Assembly (NCBI GenBank): GCA_013396635.1
Contig: WBMW01005275.1
Coordinates: forward strand, 248,001 to 312,000
Source: Penelope pileata
Taxonomy: Eukaryota > Chordata > Aves > Galliformes > Cracidae
Length of the DNA stretch: 64,000 bases
Reading direction: 5' to 3'
Notes under the pieces: generated by a model
The model's database searches: none
What the model was told of the DNA's origin: nothing
Seen by the model: only the letters and a program-made list of their open reading frames with translations
Translations under genes and position numbers: made by a program
Shown here: in pieces, positions 63,801 through 64,000 of the stretch
Layout: each line of letters starts with the position of its first letter
How positions within the stretch are numbered: the stretch's first letter is position 1

Positions 63801-64000
63801 GGAGAAGATGCCCCTGCATCTGGGAATGCAACACTAGGAGCACAGCAGGTACCTGTGTGGCTCACACAAGGAGATCAGCACAAGAGGCCCAGCCCAGCCT
63901 GCCCAGAGCTTGCACGCTGTCCTGCTGGAACCCAGGGAGAACCTGGGAGTGTGAGGGGAACGGGAGCTTTTTAGTAGATGTAATGACATAAGGTAATCTA
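57816..64000. other. Long unique stretch, no gene seen
   Basis: About 6.2 kb without a recognised gene or transposon. The 146-codon frame at 62470-62910 lacks any motif and is within chance length. 63800-63975 is GC-richer than its surroundings but unidentified. A short direct repeat built on CACATATGAGC lies at 63241-63271, and an AGTGTGAATC(T/A)AG duplication lies near 63687-63717. Confidence 0.5.
63241..63271 (+). repeat. Short direct repeat
   Basis: CACATATGAGC appears twice, separated by a related CACATAAGG word. Confidence 0.8.

Overview
This is a vertebrate nuclear window, almost certainly from a bird. The recognisable dispersed repeats are CR1-type LINEs, several ending in the family's ATTCTATGAT-like 3' repeat, together with two copies of a roughly 1 kb GC-rich LTR of the kind I know from avian endogenous retroviruses. 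There is no Alu, B1 or L1 signal. The background is AT-rich and poor in CpG. I found no intact host gene, no convincing exon series, and no tRNA, rRNA or CRISPR array. The window reads as intergenic sequence or the inside of a very long intron. The longest open frames outside repeats, about 146-151 codons, are no longer than expected by chance in 64 kb of AT-rich DNA read in six frames.

Layout: 1-1137 unique sequence; 1138-1500 CR1 3' fragment (minus); 1501-5848 unique; 5849-6895 LTR copy A (plus); 6896-16329 unique with simple repeats; 16330-17549 CR1 with endonuclease-domain remnants (plus), itself broken by a younger CR1 in the opposite direction at 16634-16814; 17550-25307 unique; 25308-25573 CR1 3' end (plus); 25574-27799 mostly unique; 27800-28142 CR1 ORF2 C-terminal remnant (plus), cut off at an N; 28143-51734 unique, with a candidate retrocopy 3' end near 36.9 kb, a pair of palindromes at 37.5 kb and decayed coding-like DNA at 45-47 kb; 51735-52681 a very old CR1/L3-like element (plus); 53900-53972 a 17-bp inverted repeat; 54241-55248 LTR copy B (plus); 55249-57600 unique plus a T32 tract; 57601-57815 CR1 fragment (minus); 57816-64000 unique.

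No genes act together here; the history of the window is one of transposition and decay. The main points are these. (1) The two LTRs, 48.4 kb apart in the same orientation, are about 98% identical with matched spacing over their first ~743 bp, then drop sharply to roughly 70%, which suggests gene conversion or a mosaic origin. (2) The nested CR1 has a clear 7-bp target-site duplication. (3) Single N characters sit exactly where CR1 copies lose continuity, so they probably hide collapsed assembly gaps rather than one unknown base. (4) Several perfect inverted repeats have no repeat-family explanation. I found no clear previously undescribed system; the best leads are the LTR identity cliff and the hairpin beside LTR copy B.
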